A stretch of 64,000 nucleotides of DNA, from the NCBI GenBank assembly GCA_018644665.1, contig JABGQA010000155.1, positions 62,001 through 126,000 of the forward strand, given 5' to 3'. Below are positions 36,270 to 46,873 of the stretch, piece after piece. Each line of letters begins with the position of its first letter. The first letter of the stretch is position 1. This DNA comes from Candidatus Poribacteria bacterium. GTDB taxonomy: Bacteria > Poribacteria > WGA-4E > GCA-2687025. A program made the translations under genes and the position numbers. Below the pieces are notes generated by a model. That model saw only the letters and a program-made list of their open reading frames with translations. It was not told the DNA's origin and made no database searches.

Positions 36270-37466
36270 GTGAACGCACAGCAGTTCGACGCGGGTGTCC
36301 TCTCGCAGCTAGAGACGATCCGCCGCATCGGCCGCGGCCGCCTGAGACGGTTGTCCGACCTGGACGACTTCACGCAGGAGGTTCTCATCCGGCTGTACGC
36401 GGGTCGCGAGCAGCTACGCGACGCAGAACGACTCCCGCAGTGGGCCGCCGTCATCGCGAGGAATCTTGCCGTCCAGTGGAATCGCAAGCGCGCGCCGATA
36501 CCTATGTCCGCGCTGCCCGCGGTACCGCACGGGTCACACGTCGACGATGACCCGGCGCTGCTCGCGGAGCGATGGCAGGCGCTCGTCGCCGCCCTGGACG
36601 CGCTAGATCCTGTCGAGCGCGACCTGCTCGTGTCCTACTACGTCAACGAAGTCGGCTACCCGGATCTGCAACGTCGGTACGGGCTGTCCTACTCCGCAGT
36701 CGGGGTGCGTCTGCATCGAGCGAAACGGAAGTTGCGGACCCGGCTTCGGTGGCTTGTGGCTGCCGTCGTCGCGCTCTTCCACACGCCACACGAACGTGCC
36801 TTTGGAGGGCAACCGATGGCAATGTCTCGCATGTCCATGGCGTTCATCGCAGGAGTCGGCGCGACGATCACCGGAGCGGTCGCGCTGGGCTGGTCCATGG
36901 CGAACGACGCCGACGCTACCGTCCCAGTATCCGAAGACACCGTCATTTACGTGGAGACGCCGGCGTCAGCGGTGGAGTCCATGGAACTCAGCCGCAAAGG
37001 AGCAGACCGACGCGAAGACGCCTCTGTGTCCATGGACGCGGACCGCCTCGCGCGAATCGACCGCGAGGTCGAGGGTGACGGCCGACGCGAGGACCCCGAC
37101 ACGAACGGCGACTACGACGAGGCGCTTCGGACGTTCCGGGCCTTCGAGCGCGAAGTGGCGGCGTACCGAGCGGAGCACGGCGAATACCCACCCCGCCACG
37201 ATAGGTTGCAGGCGAAGCACGCGTTCGACCTCGAAGTGGCGGCCTACCGAGCGGAACACGGCGAATACCCGCCCGGCTTCGAGGACAACCTCAGGAAACA
37301 CGAGCGCGCCCTCAGTCACGGGAGATCCCCCGAGGACACACGCCGTGCGTCGGACCATGCGGACGATGATGACCATCGGGCGCCCGATCCCGACCCACGT
37401 CATGACGACAGCGCAGGACGTGATGCAGACGTGCCGCCTGCCTCCGACACAGAGGACGACCAGTAG
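36270..37466 (+). CDS. ECF-type sigma factor fused to a membrane-anchored repeat domain
   Basis: 398 residues from a GTG. Residues 1-160 are a complete ECF sigma factor: region 2 with DLDDFTQEVLIRLY (31-44) and region 4 with LDPVERDLLVSYY (112-124) and YSAVGVRLHRAKRKLR (141-156). A hydrophobic stretch at 161-170 and a membrane helix at about 190-209 follow. The C-terminal 190 residues are charged and mostly outside the membrane if the helix spans once. They contain two nearly identical 27-residue units (about 291-317 and 318-344) sharing EVAAYRAEHGEYPP, and end in an acidic tail. No separate anti-sigma gene is adjacent, so the C-terminus may regulate the sigma domain itself. That is inference. 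Confidence 0.85.
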   Translation: MNAQQFDAGVLSQLETIRRIGRGRLRRLSDLDDFTQEVLIRLYAGREQLRDAERLPQWAAVIARNLAVQWNRKRAPIPMSALPAVPHGSHVDDDPALLAERWQALVAALDALDPVERDLLVSYYVNEVGYPDLQRRYGLSYSAVGVRLHRAKRKLRTRLRWLVAAVVALFHTPHERAFGGQPMAMSRMSMAFIAGVGATITGAVALGWSMANDADATVPVSEDTVIYVETPASAVESMELSRKGADRREDASVSMDADRLARIDREVEGDGRREDPDTNGDYDEALRTFRAFEREVAAYRAEHGEYPPRHDRLQAKHAFDLEVAAYRAEHGEYPPGFEDNLRKHERALSHGRSPEDTRRASDHADDDDHRAPDPDPRHDDSAGRDADVPPASDTEDDQ

Positions 37467-37492
37467 CGTTCTGACGAACGAGAACGAGCGAT

Positions 37493-37532
37493 GGGCCTCG
37501 GCTCCCGCCGGCTACGTGCGGGGCCGAGGCCC
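37493..37532 (+). terminator. Hairpin after the sigma factor gene
   Basis: Perfect 10-bp arms gggcctcggc (37493-37502) and gccgaggccc (37523-37532) with a 20-base loop, 27 bases past the sigma factor stop codon. No U-tract. Confidence 0.4.
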
Positions 37533-37688
37533 AACTTCCGCCTCATTCTCAGCCGCGGGGCGCCCATCGGATCGAGGAGTCGGACCCACCGTAACTGTCT
37601 ACCGGCGCTCCGCACGTCGAGCCCCGACATCCGCCCTACGAGAGCAGGCGCCGTAACGCAAGCGTCGGGCCTCCTACGGAGAGCACGA

Positions 37689-37723
37689 ACGACCCCGGCA
37701 GCCACACGGGCCACCGGGGTCGT
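37689..37723 (-). terminator. Hairpin after dnaK
   Basis: Perfect 10-bp arms acgaccccgg (37689-37698) and ccggggtcgt (37714-37723) with a 15-base loop, 28 bases beyond the dnaK stop. It may end dnaK transcription and also block readthrough from the sigma gene. Confidence 0.5.
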
Positions 37724-37750
37724 CCTGTTCACCGTCGATGCGTCGGGCGG

Positions 37751-39682
<1,932 letters not shown>

Positions 39683-39736
39683 CAGGCCCTTTCCTCCACC
39701 GATAGTCTTCTTCCGAGGTCTTGTCCCCGGGTCGTG

Positions 39737-40237
39737 TCACTTGCGGCGCACGATCCACCGGCTCCACCGTACGAGGACCGACGTGCGCTTCATCTCCATG
39801 TTCGTCATTGTCATCGTCGTCGAGCCGCCGCCCTCCAGTGTGCGGCCGAGCACCAGCCGAACGCGCTGAAGGTCGAGAGGCTTACGCAGATACGAGGACG
39901 CTCCCGCTTCACACGCTTCGAATATCACGCGCTGCGAGGGGTTTCCCGTCATCAGCAGCAGCGGGATGTTCGGTCGCGCCCTCTTGAATTCCTGGATCAA
40001 CTGGACCCCCGTGACGTCGGGCAGATCGAAGTCGATCATCGCCGCCGCGATCTCCGCCGCCGCGAAAGCCTGTACCGCCTCCGCTCCGTCGGCCGCGGGT
40101 ATGCAGCGGTAGCCGTCACGGCGCAGAACCTGGCACAGGACATCGAGTGTTTCCCGGTCGTCGTCGACGACCAGCACTGTCCTGGAGGGCCGCACATCGG
40201 CCGCCTCGCCGGTTCCGTTCCACGCTACGAACATCAT
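39737..40237 (-). CDS. Single-domain response regulator
   Basis: 166 residues. The receiver core is complete: acidic cluster in LVVDDDRETL, phosphoacceptor Asp in AMIDFDLPDV, Thr/Gly in LLLMTGNPS and Lys in YLRKPLDL. After the receiver there is only a 35-residue basic tail (TMTNMEMKRTSVLVRWSRWI), with no DNA-binding or enzymatic domain. It precedes dnaK by 54 bases on the same strand. No kinase gene is adjacent. The tail might anchor to a partner or membrane, but that is a guess. Confidence 0.85.
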   Translation of the reverse strand: MMFVAWNGTGEAADVRPSRTVLVVDDDRETLDVLCQVLRRDGYRCIPAADGAEAVQAFAAAEIAAAMIDFDLPDVTGVQLIQEFKRARPNIPLLLMTGNPSQRVIFEACEAGASSYLRKPLDLQRVRLVLGRTLEGGGSTTMTMTNMEMKRTSVLVRWSRWIVRRK

Positions 40238-40401
40238 GGCCTACACACCTCAAGTCGCCGCACGCACGAAGCGTCGACGTCATCGGCACTATAAGCAATG
40301 CGTGTGCCAGGCATGGCCGAGGCGCCGAGCCAATGATAGCGCGGCTTTGAGGCGCACGCGCGCCGGATCGGCGCCATAATGACACGCCACCCCGACACGC
40401 G

Positions 40402-41142
40402 TCAGACAGCATGACACACCGCGATCCATCCGGGATACGGCAGGAAACGTGGCGTGCGGCAGTCGTCCGTCACGCGCCATCCCGCGTCGTGGAGCGTGGC
40501 GACCCATTCCTCGCGGGGGCGATATGTGAGCGGCCCGCCGGGGGCATTGCCGTAGTAGGCGCGGCCGAGCTTGATACGCTCCTCCATGCGGGTGAGTCGT
40601 AGCTTCCATCGCGGCTCGGCGATGGAATCCTTGATGAGGAGCAATGCCCCTGGGCGCGCGGCTTCGCGCGTCGCTATGAGAACGTCGCGCTGCGCCTCGA
40701 CGTCGATGTAGAGCAGCGCGTCGACGAAGACGAAGCCATCCCAGCACGGCCCGTCAGACGCGATGGCGTCGTGCATTGATGCACGCTCGAAGCGTAGGTT
40801 TGGGGGCATCTCGGCGCCGCGTGCTGCCCGAATGCGGGACTCCGAGCTGTCGACGCCGAGCACCTGCCGGCCCGGCTCGCGGGCGAGCCACCGCGCCATC
40901 TGGCCGTGGCCACAGCCCGCGTCGAGGATCGCGCCCTCTGAGGGCAGGAACGCGTCGGCGCGGCGCATGAGGCTGCCCAGCGCTGCCGTTCGGAACGCTA
41001 TCACGCGCTGTGATGAGCGGGGTAGAGCGTCGTACGGCGACAGGGCCGCGGCGAGTTCAGACCGAGAAAGCGGCGGGTACCCCGGAGTCGCGAAGAGGCG
41101 CCCGCACAGCCATAGAGTCGAGTACCGCGCCGCGCCGATCAC
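40402..41142 (-). CDS. Class I SAM-dependent methyltransferase, translationally coupled to lipA
   Basis: 246 residues. The GTG at 41142 overlaps the lipA stop (GTGA), a typical coupling arrangement; a longer in-frame GTG at 41178 is less likely. The SAM site is ILDAGCGHGQMARWLA (motif I) with VLGVDSSESRIRAARG (acidic loop); WDGFVFVDALLYIDVEAQRD and LLIKDSIAEPRWKLRL follow. The overall pattern is that of small-molecule or lipid methyltransferases. The substrate is unknown; linkage to lipA may be only transcriptional. Confidence 0.82.
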   Translation of the reverse strand: MIGAARYSTLWLCGRLFATPGYPPLSRSELAAALSPYDALPRSSQRVIAFRTAALGSLMRRADAFLPSEGAILDAGCGHGQMARWLAREPGRQVLGVDSSESRIRAARGAEMPPNLRFERASMHDAIASDGPCWDGFVFVDALLYIDVEAQRDVLIATREAARPGALLLIKDSIAEPRWKLRLTRMEERIKLGRAYYGNAPGGPLTYRPREEWVATLHDAGWRVTDDCRTPRFLPYPGWIAVCHAV

Positions 41143-42056
41143 TCGCGGGGCGTCAGCACGTGGCGGGCATGTTCCCACGCGTGGTACGAGCTTCGTACGA
41201 ACGGACCCGACTCGACGTGATCGAACCCCATCAAACGCCCGTTTTCGGCTATGCGCGCAAACTCCGCCGGGGTTACATACGTGTGCACAGGGAGATGCGC
41301 GGGAGTTGGCTGCAGGTACTGCCCAATCGTCAGGATTTTGACCGATATTTCGGTAAGTTTGGTCATTAGTTCGGCGACTTCTGGGGCTTCCTCGCCCAAA
41401 CCGAGCATGAACCCGCTCTTCGTGACTAGGCCGGCTTCCTTCGATCGATGGAGCGCCTCCAGCGACCGCTCGAACTTCGCCTGAGGCCGTACCCGAGGAT
41501 AGAGACGCGGGACCGTTTCGACGTTGTGGTTCAGGATGTCCGGCGCGGCATCCGTCACGCGTTGTAGCGCATCCCAGTTCCCCTGGAAATCTGGAACCAG
41601 CACCTCGATCGTGCAGTCTGGCAGCCGACGGCGCGTCGCGTGGATCGTCTCAGCGAAGATGGCGGCGCCGCCGTCGGGCAGGTCATCGCGGTTCACGGAA
41701 GTGAGGACTACGTGCTGCAGGCCCATGCGATGGGCGGCGTCGGCGACGCGCTCGGGTTCGTCGGAGTCGAGTTGTGGCGGCCTGCCGGTGGTCACGCTAC
41801 AGAAGCCGCAGGAGCGGGTGCACACGTCGCCGAGGAGCATGAGCGTCGCCGTGCGATGGCTCCAGCACTCGGCCAGGTTGGGGCAGTTCGCGCTCTCACA
41901 CACCGTGTGCAGGTCTAGGTCGCGAAGAAGGCCGCGCAACTCGCGCACGGCTCCGCCGGACGGCACTCCCGAGCGAATCCACGGCGGCTTGCGCAGAGGC
42001 TGCGCCTCCTCGACGAAGGACTCGAACGCGACGTTTGAGACGCCACCTACGCCCAT
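41139..42056 (-). CDS. lipA: Lipoyl synthase
   Basis: 305 residues from the ATG at 42056. This radical SAM enzyme inserts two sulfurs into octanoyl groups on lipoyl domains. Both clusters are present: the auxiliary site CESANCPNLAEC (Cys spacing 4 and 5) and the radical SAM site CTRSCGFC (CX3CX2C). SVNRDDLPDGGAAIFAETI and NHNVETVPRLYPRVRP are family hallmarks. The start overlaps the end of the upstream dehydrogenase gene by ten bases, and the stop overlaps the downstream methyltransferase start. No lipB is visible in the window. Confidence 0.96.
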   Translation of the reverse strand: MGVGGVSNVAFESFVEEAQPLRKPPWIRSGVPSGGAVRELRGLLRDLDLHTVCESANCPNLAECWSHRTATLMLLGDVCTRSCGFCSVTTGRPPQLDSDEPERVADAAHRMGLQHVVLTSVNRDDLPDGGAAIFAETIHATRRRLPDCTIEVLVPDFQGNWDALQRVTDAAPDILNHNVETVPRLYPRVRPQAKFERSLEALHRSKEAGLVTKSGFMLGLGEEAPEVAELMTKLTEISVKILTIGQYLQPTPAHLPVHTYVTPAEFARIAENGRLMGFDHVESGPFVRSSYHAWEHARHVLTPRE

Positions 42057-43063
42057 TGCAGCACCGCCCCCAACACGGCGGGATCCCACGCCGCGATGCG
42101 GCCGAACACCTCGGGCGCCTTGTGGGCGGGGAGCCTGTCCGTGATCAACGGCTGTACGTCCAGCCGGCCGCCCTCGATCAGACGCAGGGCCGTCTCGACT
42201 TCGTTGCGCCAGGTCCATAGACCGGCCGAGGATTCGTTGTCCGGGATGGTGGACGCGTGCGCGCCGAGTAGGGTCAGACCCTTCTTGTGCACGTCGCGGT
42301 AGAAGTCCACGTCGGGCGTCGTGCCGCGAGAGCTTCCGAGCAGGACCACGCGCGCCATCCACCCGGCTATGTGGAACGCTTGCAGGATCGCCTCGGGGAA
42401 GCCTGTCGCGTCGATCACGACCTGTGGCGCGTTACTCGCCTTGGACTCCATCGGCGTCACCGCCTCGCGGATGTGGTCGGCGAAGGCTTCGTCACGCGGG
42501 TCGAGCGCCTTGTCAGCGCCGTACTCACAGGCGAAGTCGCGGCGGGATTCGTGGAGGTCGACGGTGATGACCGGGGCGGCTCCGCTCAGGCGGGCGAGGC
42601 GCATCGCGAGGAGGCCGATGAGCCCGCCGCCGAACGTGACGACCGCCTCGCCCAACTCGATCCTGGCCTTGCGAACGCCCTGGAGAGCGATGGCACACAG
42701 GTTGAAGAAGGTCGCGTCCTCGCAGGAGACGTGCGCCGGCACGTGCACGCAGCGATCCGCCGGAACCACCGCGTGGCTCATGTGGGACGCCGCGCAGACG
42801 ACACGCTCTCCGACGGTGTGGGTGTCGACACCGGGGCCGACTTCCTCGATGTGGCCTACATAGCTGTATCCGCTCGCGCGGGGGAACGCGCCCTTGGCGT
42901 TGTCCATACCGAGGAGGAAGGCGCGCTCGGTGCCGGGACTGATGAGGGTGGCCTCGGCGCCGACGACGACCTCGCCCTCGTGGGGGTCGCGTACCGTGAT
43001 GTCTTCGAGGGACACCTCGCCTGGGGCGGTCCACACAACGCGCTTCGCATGACGCCTGGTCAT
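42047..43063 (-). CDS. Zinc-type alcohol dehydrogenase-like oxidoreductase (MDR family)
   Basis: 338 residues; GGGAG lies seven bases before the ATG. The medium-chain dehydrogenase layout is clear: GroES-like N-terminal half (ISPGTERAFLLGM, GYSYVGHIEEVGPGVDTHTV) and a Rossmann half (VVTFGGGLIGLLAMRLARLS, VITVDLHESRRDF, VVIDATGFPEAILQAFHIAG). The classical catalytic-zinc Cys and the structural four-Cys lobe are not evident, so it may be a zinc-free member similar to sorbitol or chlorophyllide-type dehydrogenases. It leads a tightly overlapping dehydrogenase-lipA-methyltransferase run. Substrate unknown. Confidence 0.87.
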   Translation of the reverse strand: MTRRHAKRVVWTAPGEVSLEDITVRDPHEGEVVVGAEATLISPGTERAFLLGMDNAKGAFPRASGYSYVGHIEEVGPGVDTHTVGERVVCAASHMSHAVVPADRCVHVPAHVSCEDATFFNLCAIALQGVRKARIELGEAVVTFGGGLIGLLAMRLARLSGAAPVITVDLHESRRDFACEYGADKALDPRDEAFADHIREAVTPMESKASNAPQVVIDATGFPEAILQAFHIAGWMARVVLLGSSRGTTPDVDFYRDVHKKGLTLLGAHASTIPDNESSAGLWTWRNEVETALRLIEGGRLDVQPLITDRLPAHKAPEVFGRIAAWDPAVLGAVLQWA

Positions 43064-43775
43064 CGTACTGCTCCCACACGGCCTGTCACGCAGGCCGAAG
43101 CTCTATCCCCTACGACCGAAGACGCGCACATGTCGGCGGGCATGAGTGCATGCCGTTCACAGATCGGTTGGCAGCGGGCGCGTGTCGTATGGAGAGGAGT
43201 CTCCGTACCGAGTGTAGCAGGCGCATGGGCGACGCGGAAGACGCTACCGACCACAGGCACACCTCGGCCCGCAATGAGAGGGCCGCGGGCGGCCTGCAGC
43301 GGGTAGGATCTTACAGGCCCGGCGTGGTGAGCGCCGAGGACGCGTTGTCACTGCCTTCGCGTCGTCGAGATGCAACTACGGATCGCGCAGGACGTCTCGT
43401 CTCTCACCCTCGCGCGGAAGGTCCCAGAGACCTTCCGACTTACCTACGTCACGCGCAGGCAGCTCCGGTGGCAGAGAACCCCAGTCCGGCGGAGACGCCT
43501 CCGCCTTGTCCTTGATCGCCGACAGGAGACCGGTCATCTCCCACGCCCTTTGAGCCCACTCGTCCGCCACGGACCTCAACTCGTGCAGGTGATGGATCGT
43601 GCACAACGCGTGGGAGCGTCGGTTAGACCTGAAGTACGGCGCGAACGCCTATGCCACGCGGGGTCCGTCGTCAATCCCGACGAGCGAGGCCGCCTCCCCG
43701 CACTGCAAGTACCCGCTGGACAGAAGACCCTCTGCACGAACGCGAAGGGCGCCCGACCAGCCCGCGCAACCACCA
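43064..43775. other. 0.7 kb stretch with a transposase relic
   Basis: No intact gene between the dehydrogenase and the PQQ-propeller gene. The middle holds the IS66-type remnant; I could not find its terminal inverted repeats. The remaining sequence shows nothing recognisable. Confidence 0.5.
43349..43675 (-). pseudogene. Degraded IS66-type transposase fragment
   Basis: On the minus strand the reading AFAPYFRSNRRSHALC followed by TIHHLHELRSVADEWAQRAW and EMTGLLSAIKDKAEAS matches the central motif of IS66-family transposases, usually a PYF/PYW element, then HALCNAHHLREL and a helical segment ending in LLxxIK. An in-frame TAG stands just before AFAPYF. Another stop, at 43376-43378, interrupts the end, after which RDP and LHLDDAKAV may continue the RDPxVPFDNNxAE motif. 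Stops, missing N- and C-termini and no visible ends make it a dead fragment. Confidence 0.6.
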
Positions 43776-46484
43776 CTACTGGACGGCATAGACGTAGCCG
43801 TTCCGGCAGTGGAAGAACGCCTTGTCCCCGTAGATTGCCGGCACGCTCTCCTCCATTGGACCGCCCACGTAGCATCTCCATTTGAGGGAGCCGTCGCTGG
43901 GGTCGAGACATGTCACAAACACGCCAGCGGATGAGCCGAAGATCAGCTTGTCATCGGTGGCGACAGGGGCGGTCAGTCCTCCTCCTCCTCCGCCGTCGCT
44001 GTATGACCACAGTTCCGAGCCGCCGTTGGCTACGTCATCAAATGCGTGGATGGACGCGTAGTACGGGATGGCGGTTACCAGCCGCACGACGGAGCCATAG
44101 ATCCTGCCATGAGCCGCGGCAACCGTGCCGTTCTGCAAGTAGTTGGCTGGCTGCGTCCAGGACCAGGCTTCCTCGCCTGTGTCCTTGCTGAGAGCCACTA
44201 TGGAGGCTCCCCGCTTCTGTGCGTAGACATGGTCTCCCAAGAGCACGGTGGCCGCGGAGTCGGGGAGGCCGCCGTGTCCTTCTGGGTTGGCGGTGAATGT
44301 CTTCCAGGCGACATCTCCGGTCTTCTGGTCAAAGGCGTAATAGTGGCCGTCGTGCGAGCCAGTGTAGACATTGGTGTCGTCGGTCGCCGGGCTAGGATAT
44401 ATGCCCTTTCCCGTTGCGCGCTCCCACACGACGGCGCCGTCGCTGGCATCGACCCCGAACATGGTTCCTTCAACAGTGCCGACGAAGACCATGCCATCGG
44501 CGTAGCCTGGCGCCCCCAGGCTGGTCCATCCTAGGTCCTCGATCGTCCATACGGGTTCACCGGTCTTCTGGTCGATGGCGTAGAACTCATCGTGGTGCGC
44601 ATTCTTGCCGAGAAACACTTTTCCCTCGGCGATGCGTGGCGCACATGAGATGCGGCCGTGTGTTTCAAACCGCCACAGGCGTGCGCCAGTCTCAACATCA
44701 ACAGCATCGAGAAAGCCATCGGGGCCGCCGACGTAGACGACGCCATCGGCAACGGTCGGGGAGGCCTGGTACTGCCCGGCGACTACGTCGGCGCGGTGGC
44801 GCACGCCGTCGACCCAGGCGCCGTCGATGATGCTGTGGCGCCACTGGACGGCGCCGTCCGTAGGCGAAACAGAGTAGAGGACGAGGTCCCTGCCGCTCGC
44901 GAGGATACCCTCGTCGGTCGCCACGAGGTCGGCGGTGAAGCCGTGTTCCCCTAGCTGCGCCTGCCAGACCTCGGTGGCGCAATCTCCCGTATCCCGAAGC
45001 GCGTGCATGGCGCCGCTCAATGTCGCGACGTGTACCACGCCACCGACAACAACCGGCTTGGCGCGTATCCAGTCACTGACCGGGTGTTTCCAGATCAGAA
45101 CGCCCGTCTCGGCGTTGAGGCAGTAGACGTGAGAGCTGGCCGCCCCTACATAGACACGCCCATTGGCTTCCACGGCAGTGGAGAAATACTGGTAAGCCTT
45201 GTCCTCAACTTCCTCAGCCCGGAACGTCCATTCCTCCAGCCCGTCCACCTCCCCGACAGCATGCAGAACCCGATCCGTGTCACCAATGAAGAGCCGGGCA
45301 TTTCCGGCGCCGATGACCCCGCGGAGTGCGGTTCCTAGGTCTACCTGCCAGGACGGTTCGCCCTGTTCGGGATGGAGAAAGCCAAACACCCACCCATCCT
45401 CCTGCGCGGCGTAAACGCGGTCGCCGACGACAATGGGTTCACCGCTGAGGTAGCCGCCCGCGTTGAACGCGCGCACACCTTCACCTGTGCGGGCGTCGGA
45501 CATGGCAACGAAGCTGCGGTTGTGCTTGAATGCCATGATCCTCTCGGCGGAGCCGGCGCCGAGACCCGCCGCAGGGGTCCGTGATCGGAGTCGACCATTC
45601 TCCTTGTCCAACACAAGGTGATCGCTGTGCTGCCACCATCCGGTTGAGATCAGCACGGTGTCTTCAGTGACGAACGGGGTATGGATGGCGCCCGGAAGCT
45701 CGTACACCTGTTCGCCGTATTGCCGGGCTTTCCACACGACCTCCCCTGACTTTCCGTCAAGGCAGTATGCGACGACGTCCGCCCCCGGTGAGGCGACGTA
45801 GATTCTGCCATCTGCCGCGACCGGCGCCGCATTCCAGTAATTCCCTTTGGCCAATCGCCAGGCGATCTTGCCTTCGGACGGCCCCGCGTCCGGGCTATAG
45901 CCTGCCTGGCTGCCATCAATGCCGTGATACGCCGGCCAGTCGGTTTGGGTTGGGGAGGGCGCCGCGCTGCCGCGCACTTCCGCTATGCGCTGGTCGCTTG
46001 CGACGATGGCTTCTAGCCCTGCGAAACCCTTGTCGATGTATTTCAGCGCCGTGGGATCGTCGCCACCGTTGTTGACGATGTTCCACACAGCGTCATATGC
46101 GCTCATGTCGTAGCCCTGATGCCAGAGGAAGCGCCACCACCGATGAAGCGCAGTCCGTCGGTTGCGGAGGTTTTGCTGGTCCGTAGGGACTCTTGTGACC
46201 TGCTCGCGAATGGTGTCGATGTCACCCATCCCAGTGGCGCCTTTCACGCTTAACTCCGCGGTGTTGGGCGGCGGAGTTGATGGCTCTCCCGGCGGCCTGG
46301 CATGTGTAGGCTGGCCGAAGTCGCTGCCACGGGCATCGATGCGGAGGACTTCCACATCACCATCCCCCCTCGACTGGAATGTGATCTGCTCGCTAGGTAC
46401 GGTGGGATCCCCACCCGAGTAAGCAGCGCCGCAAGCAAGCGCGAACACCCAAGCTGCGAGCGCGGCCAGATGTGACAGCCGCAT
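43776..46484 (-). CDS. Secreted PQQ-type beta-propeller protein
   Basis: 902 residues from the ATG at 46484, where a signal peptide starts (RLSHLAALAAWVFALACG); GGAGAGG precedes it. From about residue 180 the protein is a series of PQQ/BamB-like blades, with repeated YCLDGKSGEVVWKARQ, YCLNAETGVLIWKHPV, VDVETGARLWRFET, AIDQKTGEPVWTI and AFDQKTGDVAWKTF, enough for two propellers. N-terminal residues 70-180 are helical and unassigned. Such proteins can be quinoprotein-like enzymes or simple scaffolds; the calcium/PQQ ligands cannot be confirmed by eye. It stands alone beside the tRNA gene. Confidence 0.9.
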   Translation of the reverse strand: MRLSHLAALAAWVFALACGAAYSGGDPTVPSEQITFQSRGDGDVEVLRIDARGSDFGQPTHARPPGEPSTPPPNTAELSVKGATGMGDIDTIREQVTRVPTDQQNLRNRRTALHRWWRFLWHQGYDMSAYDAVWNIVNNGGDDPTALKYIDKGFAGLEAIVASDQRIAEVRGSAAPSPTQTDWPAYHGIDGSQAGYSPDAGPSEGKIAWRLAKGNYWNAAPVAADGRIYVASPGADVVAYCLDGKSGEVVWKARQYGEQVYELPGAIHTPFVTEDTVLISTGWWQHSDHLVLDKENGRLRSRTPAAGLGAGSAERIMAFKHNRSFVAMSDARTGEGVRAFNAGGYLSGEPIVVGDRVYAAQEDGWVFGFLHPEQGEPSWQVDLGTALRGVIGAGNARLFIGDTDRVLHAVGEVDGLEEWTFRAEEVEDKAYQYFSTAVEANGRVYVGAASSHVYCLNAETGVLIWKHPVSDWIRAKPVVVGGVVHVATLSGAMHALRDTGDCATEVWQAQLGEHGFTADLVATDEGILASGRDLVLYSVSPTDGAVQWRHSIIDGAWVDGVRHRADVVAGQYQASPTVADGVVYVGGPDGFLDAVDVETGARLWRFETHGRISCAPRIAEGKVFLGKNAHHDEFYAIDQKTGEPVWTIEDLGWTSLGAPGYADGMVFVGTVEGTMFGVDASDGAVVWERATGKGIYPSPATDDTNVYTGSHDGHYYAFDQKTGDVAWKTFTANPEGHGGLPDSAATVLLGDHVYAQKRGASIVALSKDTGEEAWSWTQPANYLQNGTVAAAHGRIYGSVVRLVTAIPYYASIHAFDDVANGGSELWSYSDGGGGGGLTAPVATDDKLIFGSSAGVFVTCLDPSDGSLKWRCYVGGPMEESVPAIYGDKAFFHCRNGYVYAVQ

Positions 46485-46693
46485 CTGCCTCTCCGTGACC
46501 AAGCAAGGGAACAGGTGACCCGTCGCATGGCCGAGGATCGTCGGGCCTGTTGGGCTCGCGCCCACGCAGACGCCGGCTCAACAGCCGTGCTTCCATGCGC
46601 TCTATGGCTGACAGTCTATGGGCCGAGTACGTGATGTCGACACTCGGGATCCAGGCCTGCGACGGACTATGCAGAAGAGTCAACAGATGGGAA

Positions 46694-46768
46694 TGGAGCG
46701 GGTAACGGGGGTCGAACCCGTGACCCTCAGCTTGGGAAGCTGATGCTCTACCACTGAGCTACACCCGC
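46694..46768 (-). tRNA. tRNA-Gly, anticodon CCC, with encoded CCA
   Basis: Read on the minus strand: acceptor GCGGGTG pairs with TACCCGC (one G-U), D stem GCTC/GAGC, anticodon stem TCAGC/GCTGA around loop TTCCCAA giving anticodon CCC, T stem ACGGG/CCCGT with loop TTCGACC, discriminator U, then CCA. It reads the glycine codon GGG. All stems pair, so it looks functional. Confidence 0.96.
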
Positions 46769-46873
46769 TCGTTCCTCGTGCGAGGTAACCGAACTATAAT
46801 GCACGGACGTCGGGCTGTCAAGATTCCGAGCCGGTCGCTAGTTGCTTCGAGCCACCCAGGAGACATGTGTCGA

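Noticed and set aside
39683..39736. CIRCE element in front of dnaK
   Set aside because: No TTAGCACTC-type inverted repeat is present.
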